From: Siphonodentalium dalli | Taxonomy: Eukaryota > Mollusca > Scaphopoda > Gadilida > Siphonodentaliidae | Reading direction: 5' to 3' | NCBI GenBank assembly: GCA_032622095.1 | Contig: CP136068.1 | Location: 131,755,989 to 131,819,988 of the forward strand | DNA length: 64,000 nt | In this document: in pieces, positions 25,601 through 33,488 of the stretch | Layout of the letters: each line of letters begins with the position of its first letter | Numbering within the stretch: the first letter of the stretch is position 1 | Position numbers and translations under genes: made by a program | Notes under the pieces: generated by a model | What the model saw: the letters and a program-made list of their open reading frames with translations, nothing else | The model's database searches: none | What the model was told of the DNA's origin: nothing

Positions 25601-28600
25601 ATATACAAACATATACATGTATATATACTTATGCATGGCAGGTCATAAATATTCTTGAGGTGCAAGTTACTGGTTTTTTGTGGCCGATACTTTCCCTGAG
25701 AAACGATCTATATTGTTTACCTGGCCTATTTTGTGAACTACAGTAATGCCGAAGTATATGATCCCTTAACCACATCAGTATAATGGGAAATTTTTCAGGA
25801 TTTAGTTAGAATTATGGCTTATGATGTCCCCAGAGGGTGAACTTGGTGATGCTAGCCCACTGTGCAGGATAGCATCATTAAATTCACCCTCTGGGGACCT
25901 CATTCTGCAAATATCAGACACACTATAGTCAGACTTGGAGTTGAGTCCTCCAGTGTGTTAGTGAGAATAGAATCAGGGAAAATAGATTTGTATACTGAAA
26001 TATTCATCACATACGCGCATTTATCGTGAAAACAAATGAGCACCCCAACACCCACCCAAATCCCTTCTTTATATTTATGATTGATATTTCTGATTGATAT
26101 TATCTTGTTAACATATGGATAGTGTGTCAATACACTTTATGAATGCATGACTATATGTTTTTGTATCTTCAAGTTAATATGTAAATAAAGTTATTAACAA
26201 ATACAAAACAAAACAAAAAAAGAAGAAGAAATATTCATCACTTGGTTTAATTCAGGCATCGACTGACTTGCTGGAGTTTCAGCCCGCTTGTCTTCTGAGT
26301 ACCGGATTGAACAGAGACCAGAAGAATCTTCTACACAAATGTGCTGTACTGCTGCAAGGTCGAGTCGTCGAAGAATTCTGCCCTGAAGGTATCTTGTATG
26401 GAATGGTCAATTGACATTACACCTACTAGTACATAGCTACTGATATATTACCCCTTCGATACATGAGAAGATTCTAATATTATGTATTATAACGGTCCAC
26501 TCTTTATTTTCTGCAATATTCAGATTATATTTATAATTATATGGTAGAGACTATGGATTCTAGGGGTGTAATGATTAATTGTGAATGATATGCATGTATT
26601 GCGATTATTTCTGAAAAATCATATCACAATATGTTATTAGGTTGTAACGCGATGCGCTTATTCCTACATTTTGATATATTTTTTTAAACTACATGTACAG
26701 TTTCTTATTGGCTGTGAGTGGTAAATCTAGTATTCAACGCTAGAAATTAGTGTCAAACTTAGTGCCAAATAAAATATATTTTATTTAAGTCACAATGAAA
26801 TAAATGGACATTAGACATTTTATTTATATTTTTGATATTACATGTATGACCAACAAAAACAACAACAAATTTAAATTTTTTTTTTATGTTTGTATGTATT
26901 TACTAACATGTCCATACGTATTGAGCATTAATTGCAAAATACATGAACTCTTGACAAATCTTGGCATAATGTGTTAAGATTGACTATCACTATACATATA
27001 GTGACATTGAACATTAAGTAGATGACTGACTGCATTGAAGACAATGATATTGCTGATCATCATAGTCTGGTGTACTAATTGTACTCCAGAACAATTGAAA
27101 GGCACTGGAGGAAATTTAGGATCACATGTTATATAATAATGGAGAGGTGTCAATTTATAGACAACAATAATAATTGTGAAAAATCAGGGGCATTAAAACA
27201 TTATACTAAGGTAATCCCTATGTTATATACTGGTTGCACAATGTAATTTTTATATCAGATTATATGAGTGTATATGCATAACTAAGTTCCCTGTAAATTT
27301 TCTGACTATTGCTAGACAAGGGAAACATTATTACGATGTGCACACAAAAATAAAAAATAAAAATAATGTCCTCATTGATTCAAAAAAATAATTGTCTGAG
27401 ACTCAAATATTTTAATTTTTTTTTGCATAGGGCCCTTAAAATAAAATATTTGTGTTCATACAATAAAAGGTTCTGTCTATTTACTCATCTGCAGTGATGT
27501 TCAGATAATGAACGAATGCAGCTTGAGGCTGTATCTTGAACATGTTCACGTAACTACTCACCCTTAAGCTCGTGTAGAGATGGCTTATTCAGCATTGATC
27601 AGTCATGCCAGAATTTAACCCTTTCTATACTAAATGGATTCTCCCAATCAGTCATAACAGTATACATTGGAATGGTCTGTTATTCATCTGGAGGGATATT
27701 CACGATAATAATTCACGAGCAGATAACAGATAATAAAAGTGCAGAAGGAACATATTCATTGGTGGGAAATGTTCAGACAATAAGTTCAACTACCTGTAAA
27801 ATATATATTAATAATCCCAATAATTACAGTAATGCCCTAAATAATTGACTCCTTAACCACAGCAGAATTATGGGTAATATTGATTGTTGTCATTCATCGG
27901 AAAGCTCTCATTGAGAGCTTTCCGATGAATGGCAACAAGCCATATTTCCAACTAAATTCTGAAAAATTACCCATAATTCTACTGTGGTTAAGGAGTCGAT
28001 TATTTAGAGCATTACTGTACAGTCAGAAATATTTTTATATGATATTCCGGCTTTCTTGATACTCAATAATTATTAATACGGTAAATATTTTTGTCTCCCC
28101 GAAAAAAAAATTTGGCGGACTATGGATATCACTGATGTCCGTCCATCGTACCTACCGTCCATCACAGATGGTTTCCAGATGATAACTTTAGTCTTGGATG
28201 TTCGATTGTTTTCAAATTATCTATAAGGATTACCCACATGAAAATACAGGTCAAGTTCATATTTGGGTTTGGTCCACCCATTTTTACCAGATTTATGGTC
28301 CTTGTCGAATTTGGTCTGATTAACTATCGTCTCTTGTTGAACTTATTATCGGAACATTTACACCAATTATTAGAAATCCATCAGCACTTTGTATGATCTT
28401 ATCGTCTGTCTGTCGTCTGTTTTTATTACATCCCTCCATCCATTCCAATGTATACTTTTATAACTGACTGGGAGAATCCATTTAGTCTAGAAAGGGTGAA
28501 CTCATGCAAGAAATTGTTTACTTCTGCAAAGGTCTGGTGAAAATACTGTTATATATGATTGTTTTGTTGTAGTGACCCACATAGTAGCTGGCTGTAACAA

Positions 28601-31600
28601 GGATAACATGTGTCCGAAGACTATAAAATATCTCCTCGGTGTTATCACAGGAAAATGGATCGTCACTCTCGAATGTAAGACTAACCCTTTTCAGACTAAT
28701 TTAACTCAGACCACACATCACAGTATCAGGAGCTCCACTCAATTATTATTATGATTATAAGGCTACTTTTTAGCTCAACGTGACAAAGTCAAGTTTGAGC
28801 TATCATCACCAAACTTCATATGGATCTTCGGGTGACCTCTAGATGGGAAACATCAAATTTTTCTGAATTTCATTGAAAAACATGGCTACCAGCGGCCATC
28901 TTGGATTTTACTCAGTGTATGACTAAATCCTTCGGCACACCCTACAGGCCAACTCCCTCATCTGATATCACCAAACTTCATAAGGATCTTCAGTGTGACT
29001 TCCCAATGAGAGTCATCAATGTTATCTGAATTACGTTGAAAAACATGGCCGCCAGCAGCCATCTTAGATTTCTGATATCACCAAACTTCATAAGGATCTT
29101 CAGTGTGACTTCCCAATGAGAGTCATCAATGTTATCTGAATTACGTTGAAAAACATGGCCGCCAGCAGCCATCTTAGATTTAGATAACTGCTTTATTCTC
29201 TATCTCATTCGATCACCCAGGTGGAGTGTTTCACTTCTCTTTAACCTTTTCTATACTAAATACTCATTGACGAGTAGTTATCCCTTAAGAAATGTTCAGA
29301 TAGGTTGTTTGTTGAACTTATTATCTGAACATATCCCTCCAATTGATAGAACTCCTTCTGTACTTGTATTATCTGTTGTCTGCTTATTTTTCTTCAGAAC
29401 CCCTTCAGATGAATAATAGACCATTCAAACTTATACTTTTATAACTGAATGAGAGAAATAATTAATTTAGTTGCGAAGGGGTTAAAGAAGCATTATCAAG
29501 CCTTGAAATAGTGTGTCTGTCATTTGCAGAATGAGGTCCCCAGAGCAGGCTAGCATCACCAAATTCACCCTCTGGGAACCTCATTCTGCTGAGGTGTAAG
29601 CAGAATGAGGTCCCCAGAGGGTCAGTTTGGTGATGCTAGCCCACTATGCGGGGTAGCATCACTAAATTCACCCTCTGGGGACCTCATTCTGCAAATGACA
29701 GACACTTTTTCAAGGCTTGTGCATTATCTGAATTAACGCTCCTAAATTAATGTTTCTTTGGCTTCGGGGGTAAAAAAATATTTGATTCGAGTCAAGGAAC
29801 TCACCCATCAAAGCTCAGAGTGATCAAATATCAATTTTTGAAGTTTGTTATTTCTCGAGATGTTCAATTATTTGTGGCCCAGATAAACGTGGTCAAATGA
29901 GTGGTCTCGGACAAAATTGCGGAGTAAGATGGATAACTCTAAAATCAAGTGGTAATAATTTTGTTATACTTAAGTGATAATATGGCCATATTTTGTCGAA
30001 CAAAATTATGATAAATAACATGTTTTGGAAAATTTGATAACATAGTTGACAGTGGTTAGCATTATTTTGTTGCAATAAAACGATTTTGATAACTAAAGCA
30101 TATTTTGAAAAAAAATTTGTTGTTGTATCTTGATGATATGGGGACTGTCTGATCAGATTGAGTACCTTTAAATTCTATTCACAGGGGTGAACCTGTGCTT
30201 GGAGTATGAGAGTAAAGTATGTGAGGAAGCATTCGAGATCCCAGGATCAAGTACAAATCCAAATGCTCAAGCAGCACGGAAAGGCCGGGAGAACAGAATC
30301 AAACAGGTATACAGGCCTCAAAATATGGTGCTGGACATCGCAGAATGAGGTCCCAAGAGGGTGAATTTAGTGATACTACCCCGCACAGTGGACTAGCATA
30401 ACTAAATTCACCCTCTGGGGACCTTATTCTGCTCAGGCCTCATCTCCTCTGGAAAGTATCTTTATTATCCAATTAAAAAGTAAACGTTTGAGAAACTCCT
30501 ACAGAAATTTTTATTTTTATTTTTTGTTTAGTTTCTCTATATCCGAGACAATGCATAATCGAGGTGCCCATTGGGTGCACATCACCATCTTCACTATCTG
30601 GGAACTTAAATATGAGACTATGACTCCCAGCAGATGAGGCCATGCAGAATGAGGTCCCCAGAGGATGAATTTGGTGATGCTAACCCAACTGTGCATATAC
30701 GCTCAATGTATTTGGCTTGTGCAAATCGATGAAACCTTTTGTCAGCCCAATGATATCATTAAATTTCAAGGCAGTAAAGAATTCCATAAAAACATCTCAA
30801 TAAACAATTTTAAGCCCAACCACACATTTAATTTTGTTTGGCCTTAACCCTTTGAACCCTGTCTCCCCACAACAATCGACACCCTGACCCTGGGCTCCCA
30901 GTGGTATTTTTTATATTGTGGCCAGTGTTTAGATGTATGGTGTTGTTTATGTTCAAGTGGTGTCACATTTCTGAAACTTTAAATGTATTTTCCCCATGGA
31001 CCACTGATTATTTTACGATCTGGTTACATTGCCATGTGGTCACTCCCTGGTAACGGTTGCTAGGCATCTACCCGATATTGAAAGTAAAATACAATTATAG
31101 CTTTTACGGTCGTAATTCAGCCCAAGGAAATGGCGTTTTTGATGCAGTCAACACCCTATTATGAAATTTGAGATATATCTGGCCAGAAGTCTGATCCTAA
31201 CTTGTATTTAAGGGTAGCAACGGTTGCTAAGCAAATACCCCAAATGATCGAATGACACCATTGCCCTGTGAATCCAATTGTATTATGCCCCAATTTAGAC
31301 ATTCTTGGGTGTTCTTTGCCACACGATCACTCCCTGGTAACGGTTTCTAAGCAACTACTCGGAACTGAAAGTATAATGCAATTATAGCTTATAGCGTCGT
31401 ATAATTCCGCGCTAAGAAACGGCATTTTCTATGCAGTCAATACCCTATTGTGAAACTGGAGATACATCAGGTCAGAAAGATTGAACCTACATGTAGTTTG
31501 TATTTAACAGTATCAATGGTTGCTAAGCATATAGCCCAAGTGATCGAATGACACCACTTCCCTGTGCATTCAATGGCATTACGTCCCGTTTTAGACATCG

Positions 31601-32686
31601 CCTATAGGGCACGGTGATGGTCATGTTCAAATGGTGCCACGAGTCTTAAACTTTACATAATTGCTCAATAATGCACGATTTGACCACGTGTTTGTAATGT
31701 GCATGCGCAAGTAGATCGGACTAGATGGTATTGTGACCCATTCCCACAGTACTACTCTGGTGCAATGTCAAAACGTGCAGCTGTATAACGCAAATTTATG
31801 TACTATGGAGATCCTTGATGTGATTGTATCATTTCACAAAAATCCATACATTTATCATTTTATCCTACGCGCATGCGCGAAACAAATCGACTCAAATAAG
31901 AAACTGTGTGCGCCTTCCTCACATATGACAGAACATTGATTATGTATGCAATACTAATTTAAACCAAAAAGAGTGATCTCGAAATGGTGTCTTTCTACAA
32001 TCCTGCGAACCGCGCAACAATGTCGAGCTTTACCCGAATCGCTTCAAATAATGTACGTTTGTTGAATTCTGCGCATACGCATGTTTTTCTACCCCAACTA
32101 GTCGGCAACAAACTCATACACATGCACCCATGGCACTGCTGAAGTTCCTTGGGATCATTTACATAGATATAAGTGGATATACCAATGGTTATAACATGTA
32201 TACACATGCTACATAGATTTATGATGTCACTGAATGCTGCTGGCCGCTTTTGCGGCCAGTCGGGTGTATGAATGTTTTCTGGCTGGCCGCTTTTGCGGCC
32301 AGTCGGTTTCAAAGGGTTAAGCAAATAGATCTCTGACAGTCTCCTTCTAATTTTAGCTGCCTGGATTGTTTGATGGATGTCAGTTCTACATCCATGGTAA
32401 TTTCCAGTATCCAACTCCACCAAAAGAAGAACTCATCGACCTGATAAAGGCAGGAAGTGGCAAGTTGTTGTCACGTGAACCCAAACTTCAGACACTCGAC
32501 GAATCACAATTGACAGTCCCATATCATGCTGCAGATCATAAAGCTCTGTCGCTGTGCTGTATCTATGTCATCCATGATGATAAGTCAACATACAAGAAAT
32601 GCCGATCACTGAGAATGTGTTCCGTTCCAGCATCGTGGATTATGAACTGTGTGTCACAACATTCTATCATTGATCTGCCTTGTTAA
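10614..32686 (+). CDS. BARD1: BARD1 orthologue, complete, 11 coding exons
   Basis: Joined coding exons: 10614-10681, 12997-13053, 15467-15612, 17577-18544, 21175-21255, 22356-22528, 24575-24683, 26256-26388, 28573-28674, 30185-30306, 32357-32686. They total 2289 nt, or 762 residues plus stop (human BARD1: 777 aa, also 11 coding exons). Every junction is GT/AG and phases match throughout. Seen domains: RING ~20-56, basic low-complexity linker ~91-399 with a KRRR nuclear-localisation-like cluster near 333, ankyrin repeats ~400-520 including AGWTPLHEACNHG, BRCT1 ~545-640, BRCT2 ~655-755. Known role: obligate partner of BRCA1 in a nuclear E3 ligase for H2A. The ankyrin domain reads unmethylated H4K20 and the BRCTs read ubiquitinated H2A or phosphopeptides, directing homologous recombination. 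Inference: the organism also has BRCA1. Only the exact exon edges remain untested by cDNA. Confidence 0.95.
11173..12020. mobile_element. ~850-bp TIR element with ATTTGCGCTTAAGCGCAAAT subterminal repeats
   Basis: Ends TGGGAGGCCCTTTTCACATT, perfectly inverted at the right, with TA on each side. Inside each end sit multiple copies of the 20-bp palindrome ATTTGCGCTTAAGCGCAAAT (four or five at left, three at right). The middle is a diverged ~215-bp tandem duplication (11410-11590, 11628-11810). No transposase. Lies in BARD1 intron 1. Confidence 0.88.
12079..12260. repeat. Small inverted repeats around TTAATAAA
   Basis: GGGCGTTAAT at 12084 is mirrored by ATTAACGCCC at 12107. A further TTTATTAACGGC...GCCGTTAATAAA pair spans 12179-12257. 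Possibly a nested MITE remnant. Confidence 0.45.
12715..12836. repeat. Dispersed repeat, copy 1 of 2
   Basis: ACATTATTCTTAGCGTTATA, CGCCGATAAAAGG and GGTTGCTCCACTACGTGT recur at 37195-37307. No termini found. Confidence 0.7.
12997..13053 (+). CDS. BARD1: BARD1 coding exon 2 (RING core)
   Basis: A 57-nt exon between a TTTTCAG acceptor and a CG|GTGAGA donor. It encodes CGNICRSPHCLGSCEHLFC, which aligns with human CTNILREPVCLGGCEHIFC. Zinc ligands Cys36, His38 and Cys41 lie here. Its phases fit exon 1 (two bases carried in) and exon 3 (two bases carried out). A Tc1/mariner-like MITE starts 20 bp after the exon. Confidence 0.92.
13073..13250. mobile_element. Family A MITE in BARD1 intron 2
   Basis: Ends CAGTAATGTCCTAAA / AGGCATTACTG with flanking TA, 20 bp downstream of BARD1 exon 2. 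Confidence 0.9.
13699..13956. mobile_element. TTAA (piggyBac-like) MITE in BARD1 intron 2
   Basis: Flanked by TTAA at 13695 and 13957. Starts CCCTCTCATGATGGGAG and ends CAATGGAAAGG. Holds two palindromes built on TTCTTATATATGCGAG. Confidence 0.8.
14430..15137. mobile_element. Family M element, copy 3, with expanded array
   Basis: ACTCTCGGGCTCCAAATAAA at the left; right end complementary to ACTCTTGGGCTCCAAATAAA. Contains the 54-bp tandem array and a second diverged module (15037-15112: AATAAACGTGCAGACCCAAA and GGGGGGAAATTTCCC). Confidence 0.72.
14452..14805 (+). repeat. 54-bp tandem minisatellite, seven copies
   Basis: Unit contains AATAAAAGTGCAGACCCAAA, then TAATAGTGCAGGGGGGAAAT, then TCCATTGAAAGTT. 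AATAATAGTGCAG recurs seven times, each about 54 bases apart. Copies differ mainly in the length of the G run. Lies in BARD1 intron 2. Open frames here are a by-product of the repeat (54 = 18 codons). Confidence 0.95.
15236..15448. mobile_element. Family A MITE abutting BARD1 exon 3
   Basis: Starts CACTAATGCCCTACA and ends AGAGCATTACTG, flanked by TA. Its right end lies 18 bp from the exon 3 acceptor site, so it supplies sequence where the branch point should be. Confidence 0.92.
15467..15612 (+). CDS. BARD1: BARD1 coding exon 3 (RING second half, dimer helix)
   Basis: Begins after the AG at 15465-15466 and ends at a G|GTAAGT donor. It encodes RKCCSSLLGENCPVCYLPAY and then INRQL-like helix sequence (VQLNRQLHNIISLCEQLE), matching human [26 protein letters not shown]. 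It supplies zinc ligands Cys44, Cys53 and Cys56. With this acceptor the spacing from FC to CPVC equals that of human BARD1. A second in-frame AG at 15477-15478 would remove four residues including Cys44. A MITE ends only 18 bp upstream of the exon, inside the probable branch-point region. Confidence 0.93.
15649..15810. mobile_element. Family B fragment in BARD1 intron 3
   Basis: GCAGAATGAGGTCTCCAGAG and related blocks begin about 40 bp after the exon 3 donor. It lacks clear termini. Confidence 0.7.
15813..15900. mobile_element. Possible hAT-like terminus
   Basis: GTGCTGGGCGGTATTTAAGC and several ACCGCGGTAT-type palindromes resemble the ends of Charlie-like hAT elements. The other end was not found. 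Confidence 0.3.
16471..16521 (+). mobile_element. Family M single end
   Basis: ACTCTCGGGCTCCAAATAAA followed by AGTGCAGGGAGGAAATTCC; then unrelated sequence. Confidence 0.6.
17577..18544 (+). CDS. BARD1: BARD1 coding exon 4 (long disordered linker, start of ankyrin 1)
   Basis: A 968-nt exon after a TTTTTCAG acceptor, ending AAG|GTTAGT. It carries residues ~91-413. The sequence is rich in Lys, Ser, Thr, Asn and Pro without folded-domain motifs, like the large exon 4 of vertebrate BARD1. It contains AAKRRRSCPPF near residue 332, a nuclear-localisation-like basic cluster, and several SP/TP dipeptides that could be kinase sites. The last 14 residues, NAKGETPLHVAAIK, open the first ankyrin repeat (human NHRGETLLHIASIK). 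The frame is open from the acceptor, two bases in phase with exon 3. Confidence 0.93.
18563..18707. mobile_element. Family B short element in BARD1 intron 4
   Basis: Ends CAGGCCTCATTATATGG / CCATATTTTGAGGCCTG, flanked by TATAGGAT and AATAGGAT (7 of 8 identical), a probable 8-bp target duplication. Begins 18 bp after the exon 4 donor. Confidence 0.82.
18729..19131. mobile_element. Hairpin-plus-TIR element (family H), copy 1
   Basis: A long hairpin (18729-18883; ACAGAACGACATGATGTGTA mirrored at the far side, inner arm TTGTCGATACGGCACGAGTG) directly adjoins a ~245-bp segment bounded by TTATTACACGCTT and its inverted copy (AAGCGTGTAATAA at ~19114). In BARD1 intron 4. Confidence 0.65.
20182..20440. 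mobile_element. TTAA MITE, 'CTATACTAAATG' subfamily, intron 4
   Basis: TTAA flanks. CACTTTCTATACTGAATG at the left is mirrored by TATTTAGTATTGAAAGG. Contains an internal inverted repeat ATGTTCAGATAATAAGTTCA. Confidence 0.8.
20524..20905 (+). mobile_element. tRNA-like SINE in BARD1 intron 4
   Basis: TGGTCCAGTGGTTAGCG (20536-20552) matches a pol III A box and GGGTTCGCAGC (20587-20597) resembles a B box, in tRNA spacing. Then a ~300-bp body containing CCTTGAACAAGGTCGC. No tRNA fold with CCA-end continuity, so a SINE rather than a tRNA gene. The 3' limit is uncertain. Confidence 0.6.
21175..21255 (+). CDS. BARD1: BARD1 coding exon 5 (ankyrin 1-2)
   Basis: An 81-nt phase-0 exon, acceptor TTCGTAG, donor TTG|GTTTGT. 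It encodes GDVEKIREHLKDGADPNLRD and then NAGWTPL, matching human [27 protein letters not shown]. It completes ankyrin repeat 1 and opens repeat 2. Confidence 0.95.
21600..22262. mobile_element. TIR element, CTCRTATTTAAATT ends, intron 5
   Basis: TTACCTAACTCATATTTAAA and CACTACTATTTTTTGCGC at left are mirrored at right (complement CTCGTATTTAAATTCATGCA, AGTACTATTTTTCG). A lone end of the same family is at 1790-1856. Confidence 0.6.
22356..22528 (+). CDS. BARD1: BARD1 coding exon 6 (ankyrin 2-3)
   Basis: A 173-nt exon, acceptor CATAG, donor AG|GTCAGT. It starts HEACNHGYDAIVAELLDNGA and continues NDTPLHDAV. The HEACNHG segment is unchanged from human and belongs to the surface that recognises H4 unmethylated at Lys20 (known for the human protein), so histone reading is probably conserved. 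Confidence 0.95.
22575..23192. mobile_element. TTAA subfamily relative with long interior, intron 6
   Basis: The left part (CAATGGATTCTCCCCCACTC, GTATACAATGGAATGGTCTA) and right part (CTTATTATCTGAACATTTCC, TAATGTAGAAAGGGTTTA) belong to the subfamily, but ~430 bp of unrelated sequence separates them, including a 130-codon open frame with no recognisable motif. Could be a longer ancestor or a filled-in copy. Confidence 0.55.
24165..24391. mobile_element. TTAA MITE, intron 6
   Basis: Left TTGA (from TTAA) then CCCTTTCTATACTAAACACTC; right CATTTAGTATAGAAGAGG then TTAA. Confidence 0.8.
24575..24683 (+). CDS. BARD1: BARD1 coding exon 7 (ankyrin 4, linker to BRCT)
   Basis: A 109-nt exon, acceptor ATCAG, donor CAG|GTATTG. 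The first base completes Arg498. It encodes NIHGYTPKDLARTEEMKNLF, matching human [20 protein letters not shown], then an acidic linker. Confidence 0.92.
25743..25818 (+). mobile_element. Family A MITE, left part only
   Basis: AGTAATGCCGAAGTATATGA through GGATTTAGTTAGAATTATGG, then replaced by a hAT-like family B fragment. Confidence 0.75.
25819..25932. mobile_element. Family B palindromic fragment
   Basis: TCCCCAGAGGGTGAACTTGG and its complement around a short centre; joined to a truncated family A MITE on the left. Confidence 0.8.
26256..26388 (+). CDS. BARD1: BARD1 coding exon 8 (start of BRCT1)
   Basis: A 133-nt exon, acceptor TTCAG, donor GAAG|GTATCT. ACLLSTGLNRDQKNLLHKCA aligns with human [20 protein letters not shown], the first strand and helix of BRCT1. 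Ser549 or Thr550 followed by Gly551 corresponds to the phosphate-contacting Ser-Gly of the human domain. Confidence 0.93.
27618..27795 (+). mobile_element. TTAA MITE, left part
   Basis: TTAA then CCCTTTCTATACTAAATGG; breaks after the internal CAATAAGTTCAAC motif. Confidence 0.75.
27827..28017. mobile_element. Family A MITE in BARD1 intron 8
   Basis: Perfect ends CAGTAATGCCCTAAATAAT / ATTATTTAGAGCATTACTG with TA flanks. Confidence 0.92.
28332..28499 (-). mobile_element. TTAA MITE, one end only
   Basis: TTGAACTTATTATCGGAACA through ATCCATTTAGTCTAGAAAGG. The outer TTAA is lost. Confidence 0.7.
28573..28674 (+). CDS. BARD1: BARD1 coding exon 9 (BRCT1 middle)
   Basis: A 102-nt exon, acceptor TGTAG, donor AAT|GTAAGA. 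It encodes VTHIVAGCNKDNMCPKTIKY and LLGVITGKWIVTLE, aligning with human [31 protein letters not shown]. Thr595 and Lys597 (TIK) match the human TLK of the phosphopeptide pocket. Confidence 0.95.
28800..29181 (+). repeat. ~110-bp tandem repeat, two identical and one diverged unit
   Basis: Units at 28961-29070 and 29071-29180 appear identical (ATATCACCAAACTTCATAAG through AACATGGCCGCCAGCAGCCA). An earlier diverged unit is 28805-28915. Identity implies recent duplication. In BARD1 intron 9. Confidence 0.9.
29245..29481. mobile_element. TTAA MITE, intron 9
   Basis: TTAA on both sides. Left CCTTTTCTATACTAAATACTC, right end GAAGGGG. Confidence 0.8.
29497..29719. mobile_element. Family B element with duplicated core
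   Basis: Ends CAAGCCTTGAAATAG / TTTCAAGGCTTG with flanks AGCATTAT and TGCATTAT (7 of 8 identical). Two palindromic cores lie in tandem. Confidence 0.85.
30185..30306 (+). CDS. BARD1: BARD1 coding exon 10 (BRCT1 end, inter-BRCT linker)
   Basis: A 122-nt exon, acceptor CACAG, donor CAG|GTATAC. The two first bases complete the invariant BRCT Trp613 (EWVNLCLE versus human EWVKACLR). VCEEAFEIP matches human VCEQEEKYEIP. The rest is a hydrophilic linker. A hAT-like MITE begins 6 bp after the exon. Confidence 0.93.
30312..30697 (+). mobile_element. Family B element, right end lost, in BARD1 intron 10
   Basis: Starts CAGGCCTCAAAATATGG 6 bp after exon 10 and contains both ~120-bp blocks separated by ~170 bp. 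It breaks off about 30697. Confidence 0.75.
30848..32316. mobile_element. 1.47-kb TTAA element in BARD1 intron 10
   Basis: TTAA at 30844 and 32317. Ends CCCTTTGAACCC and GGTTTCAAAGGG. Inside is a ~290-bp tandem duplication (about 31034-31318 and 31319-31605) holding four RFX-like palindromes of the GGTTGCTAAGCAA type, and near the right end a duplicated CTGGCCGCTTTTGCGGCCAG palindrome. No transposase frame, so non-autonomous. Confidence 0.78.
32357..32686 (+). CDS. BARD1: BARD1 terminal coding exon 11 (BRCT2 and stop)
   Basis: Acceptor TTTTAG, phase 0, 109 codons and TAA. LPGLFDGCQFYIHGNFQ aligns with human LPKLFDGCYFYLWGTFK. LIKAGSGKLLSREPK matches LVTAGGGQILSRKPK, and PASWIMNCV matches PSSWFIDCV. 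The C-terminus ends IIDLPC where human ends LLPLDS. BRCT2 is complete. Confidence 0.95.
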   Translation: MPGLFDGCQFYIHGNFQYPTPPKEELIDLIKAGSGKLLSREPKLQTLDESQLTVPYHAADHKALSLCCIYVIHDDKSTYKKCRSLRMCSVPASWIMNCVSQHSIIDLPC

Positions 32687-32691
32687 AGATA

Positions 32692-32856
32692 CAGTAATGC
32701 CATAAATAATCGACTCCTTAACCACAGCAGAATTATGGGTAACTTTTCAGTGAGAGCTTTCCAATGAATTTCAACAAGCCATATTTCCGATTAATCCTGA
32801 AAAAATTACCCATAATTCTACTGTGGTTAAGGAGTCGATTATTTAGGCCATTATTG
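32692..32856. mobile_element. Family A MITE directly after the BARD1 stop codon
   Basis: Starts CAGTAATGCCATAAATAAT five bases after the TAA; ends ATTTAGGCCATTATTG with TA. It is probably transcribed in the 3' UTR, where it could fold into a hairpin. Confidence 0.9.
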
Positions 32857-32953
32857 TACATGCTGGTATATGAGAGAGAAGTCACTTTTCCCCAGGACAA
32901 TTTAGGGAGAAGTGACACAACTTAGGGAGAAGATATCTCCCAAGTCATCCTTT

Positions 32954-32995
32954 AGACTGGTCTCTGGTCCTTCTTTAATGACCAGAGACCAGTCT
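32954..32995. repeat. 16-bp-arm hairpin in the BARD1 3' region
   Basis: AGACTGGTCTCTGGTC (32954-32969) and its exact complement (32980-32995) with a 10-base loop. Confidence 0.85.
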
Positions 32996-33030
32996 AGATA
33001 ATATCGAAATACTGCTAGTCCTCCATGTCT

Positions 33031-33139
33031 CGGGGAGAGCTTTCCGATGAATGGCAACAAGCCATATTTCCGGCTAAATACTGAAAAGTTACCCATAATT
33101 CTGCTGTGGTTAAGGAGTCGATTATTTAGGGCATTACTG
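33031..33139 (+). mobile_element. Family A MITE, right half
   Basis: Begins in the central GAGAGCTTTCCGATGAATGG block and ends ATTTAGGGCATTACTG then TA. Its left half is absent. Confidence 0.85.
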
Positions 33140-33262
33140 TATTAGCCATGTTCAGTTACGCGAAAAGTGTTGTCCTCATAGGTTTTTCAAGAGTTCTCTG
33201 TCCTGGAAACGCTTTAACCTATGAGCTAACTGTCCATGTCTTTCCGCGCAGATTTAATTTAA

Positions 33263-33488
33263 CCCTTTCATGACAGGAGATGTGCTGGTGCAGCATCAAA
33301 GATCCTGTGCCAGTGCATTCTCATATATATACGAGCCTCCAGTAGGGAACCTCGCATATATAAGAGAATACATTGTCCGAACAATATTTACATTGACCTT
33401 TTTAATCCAGTGCATTCTCTTATATATGCGAGGCTCCCTTGGGCACAGTTTTTTCACAAACTTTCTGGATGATCCAGTCATGGAAGGG
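33263..33488. mobile_element. TTAA MITE downstream of BARD1
   Basis: TTAA on both sides. Ends CCCTTTCATGACAGGAG and GTCATGGAAGGG. Internal GCATTCTCWTATATATRCGA hairpins resemble those of 13699-13956. Confidence 0.85.
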
